From the NCBI GenBank assembly GCA_027625915.1, contig JANTQA010000047.1, positions 3,596,001 to 3,660,000 on the forward strand: a DNA stretch of 64,000 nt, read 5' to 3'. The notes beneath the pieces were generated by a model, which had not been told where the DNA came from, made no database searches, and saw nothing but the letters and a program-made list of their open reading frames with translations. The translations under genes and the position numbers were made by a program. Source of the DNA: Anaeramoeba flamelloides (Eukaryota; Metamonada; Anaeramoebidae). Shown in pieces: positions 1-11,308 of this stretch. Position 1 is the stretch's first letter; every line of letters starts with the position of its first letter.

Positions 1-1
1 A

Positions 2-3000
2 CAGGTCGGAACAGACACAACAAACCAAAACCATGCAACAGACAATTCAAATCCCGTTGGCAATACCGGTGTCGTAAACGAAGACACTGAAATGCAGAAA
101 GCCATTGCACTATCTTTGCAAGAAGCAAAAGAAGATGGGATCGATCTTAGTACTTCAACTTCATCAAATAAAAATAACAATTTTGGGTTATTTAGTGGCT
201 ATGAACCAAAGAACCCACATTTCCGTAAAAAAATTGAAGGCGTACCATTGGGGTTACAAAATCTGGGGAACACTTGCTATATTAATTCTCTTTTGCAAAG
301 CTATTTCTTAATACCGATTTTCCGTAACAACATTTTCCAATTCAATCCTGTTGAAAATGCCTTTAAAGATCTTTGTCAAAGCCTCCAAATCAATGACGAT
401 CAATTAAAGCAATTTTCAAACTTAGAATTGATACACGAAATTCAAAGACTATTTTCTGTGATGAGTATAAGTAATTTAAAATACGCAAACCCCTTAAAAG
501 TCATTCGGCTCATAGTCCAGGACCAATTAAACAAAATGTTTAAATTTGGGAAACAAAACGATATTACAGAATTCCATGTCAAATTTTGTGAACAAATCAA
601 AAATGGCATTTTTTCTTGTAATTTATTAAATACCATTGCACACAGTATAGGTAACACAGAAGACAGTGAATTAAATGAAGAACAAAATCAAAAAAATGAA
701 AATGAAAATGAAAACAACAATAAAGAGCAAACAAACCAAGAAAACCAAAAAGAAAATCAAAAAGAAAATCAAAAAGAAAATCAAAAAGAAAATCAAATTG
801 AAATGGAAACCGAAAGTAATAATGAAAGTTTAACTAAAAATGATTCGATTGAAATTGAAAAAGAGGGGAAATTAAAAGAAATAGATGAGGAGGAAAAAGA
901 GGAAAAAGAGGAAGAAGAAGAAGAAGAAGAAGAAAATTTCATTTCTGAACTTTTCATTTTTTCTAATCAAAATCTTTTAACTGGGATTAATCAAAAAGAA
1001 CAAGCCTTTGAAATTAAAAAAAAAGAAAAATTAGGCATGGCAATTTTAGATATTAAGCACGAGGATTTATATTCAAGTTTAGATTCCTATACCTATGAAA
1101 CCGGGATTAAATATCAAATTAATTCTGAATTTGAAACTGAAATTAGTAAAGAAATCACTTTTGAATGTTTACCAAAAATATTAACTTTTCAATTAAATAG
1201 GGTAAATTTTAATGAAGAAACTAAAGATTCAAAAAAAGATAATAATATTTTTAAATTTGAAAAAGAAATTTATCTTGATAGATGGGTTTTTGAAAATCTT
1301 GAAAAAACGAGAAAAAATCGAAATAGGTTGCAGCATTTAAAATCAAAGAAATTAAAATTAAAGCAAAATTTAATTAAATTACAAAATTTTGACCAATCGA
1401 AATTTTCAATTGAAGTCTCAATGGAAAACGTTTCAAAATATTTAGAAAAATGTAACATCAACCAAAGCCAAAATCAAGATCAAGATCAAGGCCAAGACCA
1501 AAGATTAGCCTTAGTAACAAAATTTCTTAATAAGCATTTAAATCTTGTTCAAGAAAAAATCACTTTTTTACAAAATAAAATAAAAAAAACTGAATTCAAA
1601 ATGAAACAGATATACGAAAATGAAAAAAATTATAAATATATAATTCATTCAATATTGGTGCATTCCGGAGAACCTGGAAGTGGTAATTATTTTTCTTTTT
1701 TCTTTTTTTTTTTTTTTTTTTGTTTTTTATCATTAATCATTGATCCATTTTTTCATTGTTGATTATTTTTATAAAAAGTAATAAAATTTACTTTTTTGTT
1801 CAATTATTTAACCTCAAGTAAGTAGAGATTTTGATGATAACATATAGTATCATGATATTAACAATAAAATTGCAATAGTATTAAAAAAATCGTGATTAAT
1901 CCAACTTTATTGCTAAAAATCATTAAGTCGCGATATTCCATATTATCGCAATTTTCCATTATCGCGATAAAATGAAAAATTATTTTTTGAAATCACCTTA
2001 AAAAAAATATCTTGACTTTTAGGAAGCCTTGAGACTTTTACAACACCTTTCCACTTTAAAAATGTTTAAAGGTGTTTGCAAGTGTTGTGAATTGTCTCCG
2101 AGTGTTTGAAAGTTTTGAAAAACAGAAAACTTTTATAAACGAAATGAGTTTGTTTGTAATGGAAAAAAAATTTTTTTTACTTTTCATTTTTTTTTTTAAC
2201 AAAATATAAAATCTTTTGCAAATTTTCTGATCATATTAATAATAATCCATTAAAACAATATAATTGAATATAAAATCAATATGTTTTTTTAAAATGGAAT
2301 TATTACCTTCACAGGTTAAATAGCCAAAAAGAATAAAGAGTAATTTGACTTCTTATTGGTGATCAATCAAAAAAACTTTTAAAACTCTAATTGTGTTTTC
2401 TGTCCAATACAGAGATACTCAAAGAAGAAAAAGAAAAACGAGAAGACAAATCTATAAAAAATCTTAATAATTGGTGATCATTTGGTTAGTTTGTTGTGAA
2501 AGCTTTTGAAAAGTTATCCAACTCATTTCAACTTTCCCTAAATATTGAAAATGATTTCACCCAAGAACACATTCTTTTAAAGAACGGGTGAATGGGTTGG
2601 TTGTTTTAGAAACTCTTTTTATTCAACACAGTTTACAACACCGGTTTTGACTGAGAAAATATTTATTTTTCTTTAGTTCTTATTGTTGTTGATCTTAAAA
2701 GATCGATAGGTTTTACAACTGTATCAAACGAAAACACAATAAAACTCTTTGATCTGATCCTTGATTGAATCAAGAATCTTTTTTATTGTTTTTTCAAAGA
2801 ATAACTTTAATCACCTAATCTATTTTTTGATCAAAAAAAAAATTTTTTTGTAAAAATATTGCTCAATGAGCACAAAACCCATCAACTATTATATCTCAAT
2901 TACTTTTTAATCACGAAATTTTGGCATTTATCACGATTTTTTAATAATTATCGTGATTTTTTATATTATCGCGATTTATTATATTATCGCAATATATTGA

Positions 3001-5697
3001 ATATCGCGATTTTCTAAAATATCGCGATTTGATAGAAATTATCGCGATTTTTGTAACTTTATCGTGAATTAAGCATGATATCATCAAAACATCTAGTTAT
3101 TAAGTGATTCAGAAAAAAATAGAACTTTGCTAAAATCCAAAATTTTTGGGCACATTTAAAACGGTTAAAAGAATAACAATACCATACTTTACATTCAATT
3201 TGGAAATTATTTGATTTTACAAACTATTTTTATCATTTTTTGTCTTTTTTCCATTTCCTTTTTTCCATTTTCGTTATATTTTTCCTGAGATCGAAAATTT
3301 TTTTCGATGGTTGAGATGAGGTTAAGTTTAGTTTAGTTAAATATAAAAATCCACTAAAGATTAGTTGATGTCGTATCTAACAATTTGATCGGTGAATAAT
3401 TATTGTTGAATTTCAACAAAATTTAGCCATTTAATTTTTTGTTCAGCTCGTTTCATTATTTTTAACACACCCGATTTTGATTTTTTCGTTTTATTTTTTT
3501 TTCTTTGATTTGAATAAAAAGGGTTACAAGTGTCTTCAAAAATGGAGATAATGGATTTATTGTTAAGGGTTAGTTGACAAAGGGTCGTCTAATCTGTTAA
3601 AGAGAGAATTTTGAAGTGACCAAATTTGAGACTTCCATTCCGCAGAGTATCTAAAATAAACTCCAATTAAAAATTTTTAACAGACCAAAATTCAATTTAT
3701 GAAAAAAAAAAATCTTATCTAATCAACTCTAGAAGAAATATCAAATTAAAACCGTTCATTAATTTAAATTTTAACAATCTTTTATAAATTACAAAACCTC
3801 ACAAAACAAAAAATAAATAATTATCAATATAAATAAATAAATATTGTGTTAAAAATGTTGGAGATAGACTTTACAAAAAAATATATTGGTAAATTTATTG
3901 AATTACAATTAGGATTAATGATCGATCAAAGGCTTAGATACCATCAACTAATTTTATTTGAGTTCTTCTATTTTAAACAACTCAACTTTAACCTAATATC
4001 ATTCTGTTCAAAAAAATTTTTTGATCGAACGAAATAAAAATGACTACCTAATTCAAAAAATAAAAAAGAAAACAAAAAATAAAAATTTGAAAAAATGATT
4101 TCATAAATCAAAATTATTTCTATTTTGAATGAAATTGAATTATTTTGATTCTTTGAACTGTTTTAACTGTGCTAAAAAAATTGGATTGAAATTATATATT
4201 CTATACAATTAATTTATTTATTCTTTAATAATTTTTTTATTTCAAAATTTATTTTGAACAATTATTAATAATAATCAACAAAAACTTCAATAAAAAATGA
4301 AATAAACAAACATTATAGGGCATTATTTTTCATTTGTTTATGATTCTTGTAAAAATATTTGGTATAAATTTAATGATCGAGATGTTACAGTTGTTGAAGA
4401 AAAAGAAGTAATGATGTCTTCAATTGGTGGTAAGAATAAAAAAAAAACAAATGCATATTGTTTAATTTATATAAATGAAGAAGAAAGTCTAAAAAATGAA
4501 AGTATTATTGAATCAATAGATAATCAAAAAGAACTAATACCAATTTTCCTTCAAGAAGAAATTTCGGCTCAAAATTCAAATTTATTAAATGAAATGAAAA
4601 AATGGGATGATGAACAAAAAGAAAAGTTAAAAAAAAAGGAAATTGAAAAAATTAAAAAGCAAATTGATGATGAAATCAATGAGATCAAAAATAAAGAATT
4701 GAAATCCACAAACAAATGCTTTGATAAACCAATATTGAAAAGTTTAATTAATTACGCTATTGAAACCAATAACAATCCTTTAGTGAAAAAAATGTTATTA
4801 GAAAAAATTCTAATTGAATATTACAAAGATACAAATGAAAAAATAAATAACGGGGTTGGAACTGAAATTGAAATTGAAATTGAAAAAAAAGAGGATGACG
4901 AGGATGAGGATAAAGAAAACGAAGACGAAGACAAAGACAAAGACAATGATGGAGAAGAAACAATTAAATTTGTTCAAAGATTAAAAACGGAGATTATAAA
5001 TTTAACCAATAATGAGATCGAGAATAAAATGGAAAATCTTAAATTTGAATATGCATTATTTAAAGCATATCATCAACAATTTTTCTCGGCATTAAAAAAT
5101 CTTCTCGCAGAAGATTATCTCCAAGCGCTTTTAGAATTAATTTCCTTAAAAAAACGAATTAACAATAATTATCTTGTGAATCCAAAATTAATGTTTGACG
5201 ATTTAATTTCAATTTGTGAAAATGAAATTTTTAAAAATACTTTCGAATATTTAAACAAAGATTTAAATGAAATAAATGAAGAATCGGCTATCAAATATTT
5301 GGATTCTTTTCAAATAGGTTTAATTTCCCATCAACTGAAAGAATTTAATAGCCAAATTTTAGATAAAGAAGATTCTTTATTTGATTTCTTATTTAATGCA
5401 AATGATCAACAACTACAAGAAGAAACAAACGAAAGCGAAAAAACAAAATTTGATCAATTACAATCGTCATTAGAAATATTATTTGACAAATTTCAAAAAA
5501 ATGAAAAGAAAATATTTTTGAAATCAATTGAATCTTTATTAGATTTATTAAAAAATCCTTTTAAATTAAAAGAATTAGAAATACCAACACCAAACTTATC
5601 TAAATTTAAAGAAAATGAAAATTCCATATATAAAGATTTTTTTACAAATTACCAATTAGTATTAAAAAAATATGATCTTACAAAGAAATTGAATTAA
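2..5697 (+). CDS. USP25/28-type ubiquitin carboxyl-terminal hydrolase (5' partial, two exons in window)
   Basis: Cysteine protease that removes ubiquitin from proteins. Exons are 2-1682 and 4319-5697. The frame is open to the left edge, so the true start may lie outside; the first in-window ATG is at 92. Taking that Met as residue 1: a ubiquitin-interacting motif (MQKAIALSLQE) at 1-15; the Cys box NLGNTCY with catalytic C62; the GKQNDITEF block (QQDVSEF in animals); a long E/N/K-rich insert; LPKILTFQLNR; IYLDRW; and a helical arm. The His box is split by the intron: exon 1 ends in HSGEPGSG and exon 2 opens with HYFSFVYD (His codon 4321-4323), followed by WYKFND and AYCLIYIN. The tail (LNEMKKWDDEQ, then FKAYHQQFFSALKNLLAEDY) follows the order of the USP25/28 C-terminal region. 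The family call rests on the shared UIM, block order and tail. Donor G|GTAATT and acceptor ATTATAG|GG keep phase 1. Confidence 0.9.
1818..3106. mobile_element. Fold-back (long TIR) element with ATCGCGAT palindromes
   Basis: The ends are imperfect inverted repeats: the left has AGAGATTTTGATGATA then TATCATG, and the right end reads, in reverse complement, ACTAGATGTTTTGATGATAT then CATG. Both arms contain repeated TATCGCGATTT-like units (near 1929 and 1962 on the left; near 2969, 3003, 3021 and 3041 on the right), which are striking in such AT-rich DNA. The interior has a second small hairpin near 2040-2090 (ACACCTTT...AAAGGTGT). Possible TAAGT target duplications flank it. No transposase is seen, so it is non-autonomous or decayed. 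Confidence 0.6.
3663..4185 (+). repeat. Dispersed repeat family E, copy 1
   Basis: About 520 bases align in the same orientation with 13558-14085, sharing blocks such as AATTAAAAATTTTTAACA, ATAAATTACAA and ATTTGAGTTCTT, and an end reading AACTGT. Divergence is moderate (roughly a quarter of positions by eye). No terminal inverted repeats or coding capacity were found. The copy lies inside the USP intron. Confidence 0.6.
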
Positions 5698-6365
5698 AAA
5701 TTATGGCTTTTTTTTTTATTATTGGCAGTGTTCTATTCTTAAAATATTTTATTTTTTAACTAAATAAAATTAGTAGTAATAAATAAATCATAATTTCAAA
5801 ATTTCCAAAATATTAAATCTTTTTAAAGATTCTTTTTTACTGTTTTTTTTTAATTTTTTTTTGAATACCACAAAATATTGAAGCTTTGAAATGAAATATC
5901 ATAAAATTACTCTATTTGTGAAAGGAGTTAAAGTAAATCAGAATTGAATCTTTAAAGTTCCAATTTTTTGAATTTTTTGTTAACGGAATAAATTTTTGGT
6001 AATTATATTTTGATTGATAATTATTTATCTGCAACTTGTATGGATTTTGGATTTGTTTTTCTAAAAAGAAAAGATTTCTTTCAAATAGACACCTTCTCAT
6101 GTCTATTTTTTTGGTTTTTCTTTGGTTAATTTCAATTATCAACTGTAACACATTTCGAGAGCTAAAAAAGAATCTAAGAAAGCTTAATAATTTTTAAATA
6201 TAACTATTTTTCTTCCTTAAAAGTATCAAAATCGTACGAGGATTATTTGTATTTTGTGTTCAATGGCGATTATGTACATATCTAGAGCATGAATTGTTGT
6301 CTTTAAGGAATAATATTAAAAGAAATCTTTTAGAATTTGAAAATTTGTCACATTAGTTTATTGTT

Positions 6366-6798
6366 GTACCATTTTAATAATTAAAAGAAAAAGAAAGAAA
6401 GAAAGGCGACGAGACCCAGCTTTTAAATAGGAACATTACTTAAAATTCAAAGTAAGATCAATTAATAAATGAATAAAATAAATGATTGGAGACAAATCGG
6501 GGGTTCAGTACAATAATGTTTTTTTAATAAAAGTTTTGGTCTGAATTTTTCTTTTATTGAGCAATTATTAAAATTTTGTTGAAAAAATTGACTATTTTCG
6601 AAGATCTCAAAAGCAACTTTAACAAATTTGAATAATAAAGTAGATTTAAATTGTATTTGTTGGTTGTATTAAAAATAATATAATATGTTATTTTTTAATT
6701 TTTATTTTTTTATTCTTTTAATTGATTTTATTTTTCAGTCCCAGTATGTTCAAAAATTTTAAATTTTGTTTCATTTTTTTGACCAATTGGTTATTATA
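6366..6798 (-). repeat. Family B inverted-repeat element (MITE-like), copy 1
   Basis: In reverse complement this copy matches the better-preserved copy at 28940-29366. The shared core includes AAGTAGATTTAAATTG and AATAATATAAT, and the end carries GTTTCATTTTTTTGACCAAT, corresponding to the TIR GTTTCACTTTTTTTCC. The element is decayed and has no reading frame of note. Confidence 0.6.
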
Positions 6799-7365
6799 AA
6801 AATAAAAAACATAGCTGGAAAAAAAATTAGACGATTGATACAATACATTATGTTTCAAAATTTTGATCATTATTATTTATAAGAGTTTAATTGTTAACTT
6901 TTTTTATGTGGTGGGGGATTCAATAAGAAAAAATCTGTAATACTCATTTCAAATCTTTTTATTTGCATTTTTTTTTTTTTTTAGTTTTTGATTTGACGCT
7001 TTTTTCATTTTTTAAAATATCGTTTATCCATGGGTTAACGATGATTAAAAAGGGTATATTTAATTGAATTTGAAGGTTATTTTGGATTAGGTCGTTTTGA
7101 ATTTATTATTTTTCTCATTATTATCTCACATAGATTACAATTTTTAGTAAATAATTATGTATTTTTTTTTTTCAATCAAAGAATAAATTCAAAAAAAATT
7201 TTATCATTACTAGAGAGGCAATTGATCTTTATCTAAGTGAAAATATAGTTTAATATAAAAAATAATTATAAAAAACAATAATAAAAAGTATGAAATAAGT
7301 TTTTTTTTATTGTTTTTAAATTATTTTGTAGTTAAAAACTTAATCTTGTTTATTTATTGATTTAT

Positions 7366-7421
7366 TTAGAGAAAGGAGTTATCAAAGACAATTTATCAAA
7401 TAAAAAAAAGGAATAATATAT
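7366..7421 (+). repeat. Family G short dispersed repeat, copy 1
   Basis: GAGAAAGGAGTTATCAAAGA followed by AATTTATCAAATAAAAA closely matches 58634-58690 in the same orientation. In this copy a TA microsatellite follows directly. Function and borders are unknown. Confidence 0.4.
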
Positions 7422-7441
7422 ATATATATATATATATATAA
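7415..7441. repeat. (TA)n microsatellite
   Basis: An uninterrupted run of TA dinucleotides downstream of the ProRS 3' end. Confidence 0.85.
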
Positions 7442-8071
7442 TCTTCATCTTCTCAAGTTTAATTAACAATTTTAGTTTTGTTTACTTTTTTTGTTTTATT
7501 GCTTTGTTTTTATTGAATAAACCTTTTTACATTTAGCAAATTTTGATAGATAACAAATTTAAAAATCCTAGAAACAAATTGATTTGTAATGAAAATAAAG
7601 AAAATAACTATGTAAAGACAATAAAAGTCTTTGAATGTTGATTTATTCACTCTTGAAAAAAATTGAATTTTTTAGAAATTAATGATTTGATGAATAAATT
7701 GAAAAAAAAGTTTTTTGTAAAATAATTTAATCTTTCTTTCGAAAGTAAAGAATAAAACTGAACGGTATAATTAATAAAAAAAGGGTGTGGATACTATTTT
7801 TCAAAAGTGTTCAAAAATAATTCTTCAAAGAGCAATAAACAAAAAAAAAAAAATAAAAATAAAAAAAAAGAGAAAAAAATTGGAGATCTTTTTCTTTATT
7901 AAAAATAAAAAAATAAAAGTCATATATTTTATTTGTTATAAAGACAGAGAAAAATAAAATGTTGAAATCTAATTTTTGTTATCAAAGTGAGAATTTAAAA
8001 AATAAAAAAAAAAAAGTGAGAGAGAAAGAAAGAAAGTGAAGGAAAAAGAGAAAGAGAAATAGAGATAATAT

Positions 8072-10534
8072 TTAATAAGAACGAGCGACGTAGGCGTAAA
8101 CTTTAGCTGGTTTATTTGTAATTAAACAAAGAGTACCTTCTTCAGGTGGTTCTTCACCAACAAGTGTACCTCTGACTTCACCGCCAGTTAATTCATGAAC
8201 TTTTTTGTCACCTTCTTTACCATCCATGCCAACTGAATAATAAGGGATTCTTGCAAAGCCTCCTTTTTTAATGGCCTCTTGCATTTCTTCGATTGTGGAG
8301 CAGTTGGTTACTCTTGAGTTATGGAATTCCAACGCACGTTTGTTTAAAGTTTCATCAACAAATTTGAGATCTTTTTGTAATAATTCAACAATGTTGTCAA
8401 GTGGGTGTTGTACCTTTTCAGAGTTTATTCTCAGGACTCTTCTTACTTCATTTTTTTGATAGTCATATTGTCCAAGTTCTAAACGGATTGGTACACCTTT
8501 CATTTCCCAGAAATAATATTTTTCGCCTGGCCTTAATTGCCTGTTGTCGATTTTACATCTAATTCCTGCTGATTGTAAAGTTTTGGAAAGTTCTTCAGCT
8601 TTGGACAATAAGTCTTCATGTGGTACCTTTGATTTTCTTGCCAAAATTGGTACAATGACAACATGATATCTTGCAACCGTTGATGGTAAATTGAGTCCCT
8701 TGTTGTCTCCATGGACACCAATGACTGTTGCTAACAATCTACTTGAAACGCCATAGCATGTCATATAACCAAGTTCCTCTTTCATTTCTTTATTTGTAAA
8801 CTTGATGTCAAATGGTTTGGCAAATTTTTGCCCAAGATAATGTGCTCCCACTGCTTGTAAGACCTTTCCACTTGGCATAACAGAGTCTAATACGTCTGTG
8901 TGTTCTGCTCCAGCGAATTTGTCCCAATCTGGTCTTCTAAGTCTGAGCCCATAGATTCCTAATTGATCGTTGATTACTTTATAATATCCTTTCCATGCAT
9001 CTTCTAAGTTTTGTAATGCATCTTCAACGGAACTATGAACAGTATGTACTTCATTAAATGGGATTTCTCTCACTCTGATCAATGGTCTTGTTTGCTTTGT
9101 TTCATATCTAAATCGTGGTGTTTGTTGTTAACAAATAATTTATTTATGAGAAAAGAAAAGATTTTTTTTAAAATAAAATTAGATTTGGTTTCTGACGAAA
9201 TATTATTTGAGAAAAGTGCCAAACAAATGTAATTTCAAAATTGTTTGATTTTGTAAAAAAATTTAATATGAGTTTTTTTTTGCTTTATACTTTTACAAAT
9301 TCAAAGTTTTTGCTTGAAAGTTGGTTTAAAAAAAGCATGACAAAAAAGTTTTTCATAGATTTACTCAAAATAGCTCTATTGAAATTTCTTGACTTTTTTA
9401 AACAGAATTTTGAAAGTGTTTGTTCGTGCTTTATTAAAATGAAGTTATTCAAAAAAATAACTGGATTTTAATAGCTGAAAAATTTTTTTTTTTTTCTTTA
9501 TTTTGGATTTTTTTTTTTTTTTTTTGTTGATTGAGTTGTAAAGTTTTTGATTTTAATGGTAGTTAAAAGTAATCAAGTTTCATTTATTTTGAAAATTACC
9601 TTTCTTGTTTAAAAAAAAAAAAAAATCAAAATTAGAAGAAAAGCAAAATAATCCAAGTTTTTTAAATTTTTTTGTTTTTTTTGTCAAAAATGAAAAAGAG
9701 AAAAAACTTTTTTTTTTAAAAAAAAAACAAAAGAAAAGATAACAAACCTAAAAACATCACAAGTTTGATAAACTCTCAATGGTAAATCATTATGAGATCT
9801 GATCCATAAAGAAAACATACTATACATTGCAGTTTCACTTGTAGGTCTAAGTGCAAGTCTAACGTTCAATTCATCTAAACCTCCATGTGTTACCCAAAAG
9901 CATTGGGATCCGAATCCCTTAATGTGGTCTTGTTCTTTATTTAAAAAAGGTTTCTGGGATCATTGTTGGGAATTTGACTCGATCAATGTCTTGACTTTCC
10001 CATTCTTTTTCAATAAGATCCATTGTTTTTGTTTGCATAAAGCATCCATATGGTTTGAAGACTGGCATACCCTTGATTGGATAACGTTTGTCAACAATAT
10101 CTTTTATTTTATAAAGAAAAAAATAACAAAAAAAAGGTAATTCAAAATATGAATTATTATGATTTTTTGAAAAACAAAAAAAAATAATTAAAAAAAAGGA
10201 AAATATTAAAAGGAAAATATTAAAAGGAAAATATTAAAAAAGAATAAATAAAAAAAAAATTTTGTTTTTTATTATAATTACCTGCATATTCCAAGATGTT
10301 TTCATACCATATTGAAAATTCAGTTAATTTGTCTGCACTAAAAGTAACTTTTGATTGTTGTTTAGTTTTTTTGGGTTCCTGCTTTTTTTCTTCTTTGTTT
10401 TTTTGTATTGTGATTTTGTTTTTGTTTTTGTTTTTGTTTTTTTTGATTGTTCTGTTTATTCTCTGACATTTTGAAAATATTAAAAAGATAAAATTAAAAA
10501 AAATGAAATTATAAATTGATTTTCTTGTTTTCAT
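8072..10534 (-). CDS. ProRS: Prolyl-tRNA synthetase, class II archaeal/eukaryotic type (three exons, disrupted frame)
   Basis: Charges tRNA-Pro in the cytosol. Minus-strand exons: 10534-10282, 10100-9748, 9107-8072; introns of 181 and 640 bases (donors G|GTAATT and G|GTTTGT). Spliced landmarks: [31 protein letters not shown], motif 2 region [17 protein letters not shown] then [13 protein letters not shown], motif 3 region [16 protein letters not shown], and the C-terminal end VARSY, typical of this ProRS class. Exon 2 is one base out of phase: after FPTMIPET the frame reads TTT TTT AAA TAA, and the KEQDHIKGF...FWVTHGG segment continues in the +1 frame. The start is uncertain. In-frame ATG 10534 gives a hydrophobic N terminus unlikely for a cytosolic enzyme; ATG 10469 (MSENKQNNQ) sits in another frame and would join only across an 8-A run. 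Most likely homopolymer miscalls; recoding is possible. Confidence 0.9.
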
Positions 10535-10739
10535 GATGCAATTGTTTGGTTTTTATTTTTGGTGTCTATTGTCCCTTAAGAACTTAACAAATCGCTCTGT
10601 TGATGAATAAATATTTTTTTGAATCTCTGAAAAATACAAGATTAGTGACGTTTTTTCACGATTTTGAAACGTGCACATTCGTAATAATAATTGATTGGGT
10701 TTTAGTCTTGGAATATTTCAAAATCACTCAATCTGTAAT

Positions 10740-10910
10740 TACTGGTTTTTGAATTTTAAATGGGATAAAATTTTCACTTCCTTTTCCAGTTTTTTTTTCC
10801 TATATAATATCAACTCTCAAAGAAGTAGGTTGTAATTTGAAGTCTATTTAAAAAAAGGTAAATGAAAATCTAGTGAAAATTTTTTCCCATTTAAGATTCA
10901 AATACCAATA
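10740..10910. repeat. Family C MITE, copy 1
   Basis: Terminal inverted repeats: left TACTGGTTTTTGAATTTTAA then ATGGG; right CCCATTTAAGATTCAAATAC then CAATA. Both arms carry the inner motif AAAATTTTCACTTCC or its complement. Flanking TA suggests a TA target duplication. Confidence 0.75.
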
Positions 10911-11112
10911 TTATGAAAGTTTATTGGTTAAATTTAAGGTTTGTGATTTTTACGAGATCATTATCAAACTTGATAATCACAATTTTTCAGGCATGAACTC
11001 TTGATATTCTTCGATTGGTTAGAATTTACCAGTTATTCTAAACAAAAAGAATTTTGTATTTTAATCTGGCAACCAGATAATAACTTCTGAAGAAAAGTTG
11101 TCCTGTTTAATT

Positions 11113-11308
11113 ATGTCAGTTTCAAATTTAAGGCACAAAATTCAACGAAATATACAGCACAATAAAAATCCTAAATTAAGGCACAAAATTCAGATTCGAG
11201 TTAAATAATTTATTAAAAAAAAAATTTCTAATTTTGTGCCTTAATTTGAGATTTTTCTGGACCTTAAATTTCTTAAAGTTTGTTCCTTTAATTTGAAACT
11301 AACTGTAA
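11113..11308. repeat. Family A MITE, copy 1
   Basis: A palindromic element of about 195 bases. GTCAGTTTCAAATTTAAGGC at the left is mirrored by AATTTGAAACTAACTG at the right; AATTAAGGCACAAAATTC is mirrored by AATTTTGTGCCTTAATT. A diverged member of a six-copy family in this window. Confidence 0.75.

Larger units (their letters stand above)
1683..4318 (+). other. 2.6 kb intron of the USP gene
   Basis: Removing these 2636 bases joins GSG to HYFSF exactly at the USP His box in phase 1, so both splice sites are well supported. The intron carries an inverted-repeat (fold-back) element at 1818-3106 and a copy of dispersed repeat family E at 3663-4185, with the acceptor about 130 bases after the latter. 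No conserved protein is visible inside it. Confidence 0.85.
5698..8071. other. Intergenic region between convergent USP and ProRS genes
   Basis: About 2.4 kb between two stop codons. It holds a family B element (6366-6798), one family G repeat (7366-7421), a TA microsatellite and many A/T runs. No gene could be supported here. An A-rich GAGA/GAAA stretch at 8015-8062 lies just after the ProRS stop codon. Confidence 0.6.

Noticed and set aside
3846-4037. 63-codon plus-strand frame
   Set aside because: Lies inside repeat family E and inside the USP intron, and the second copy of the repeat does not keep it open.
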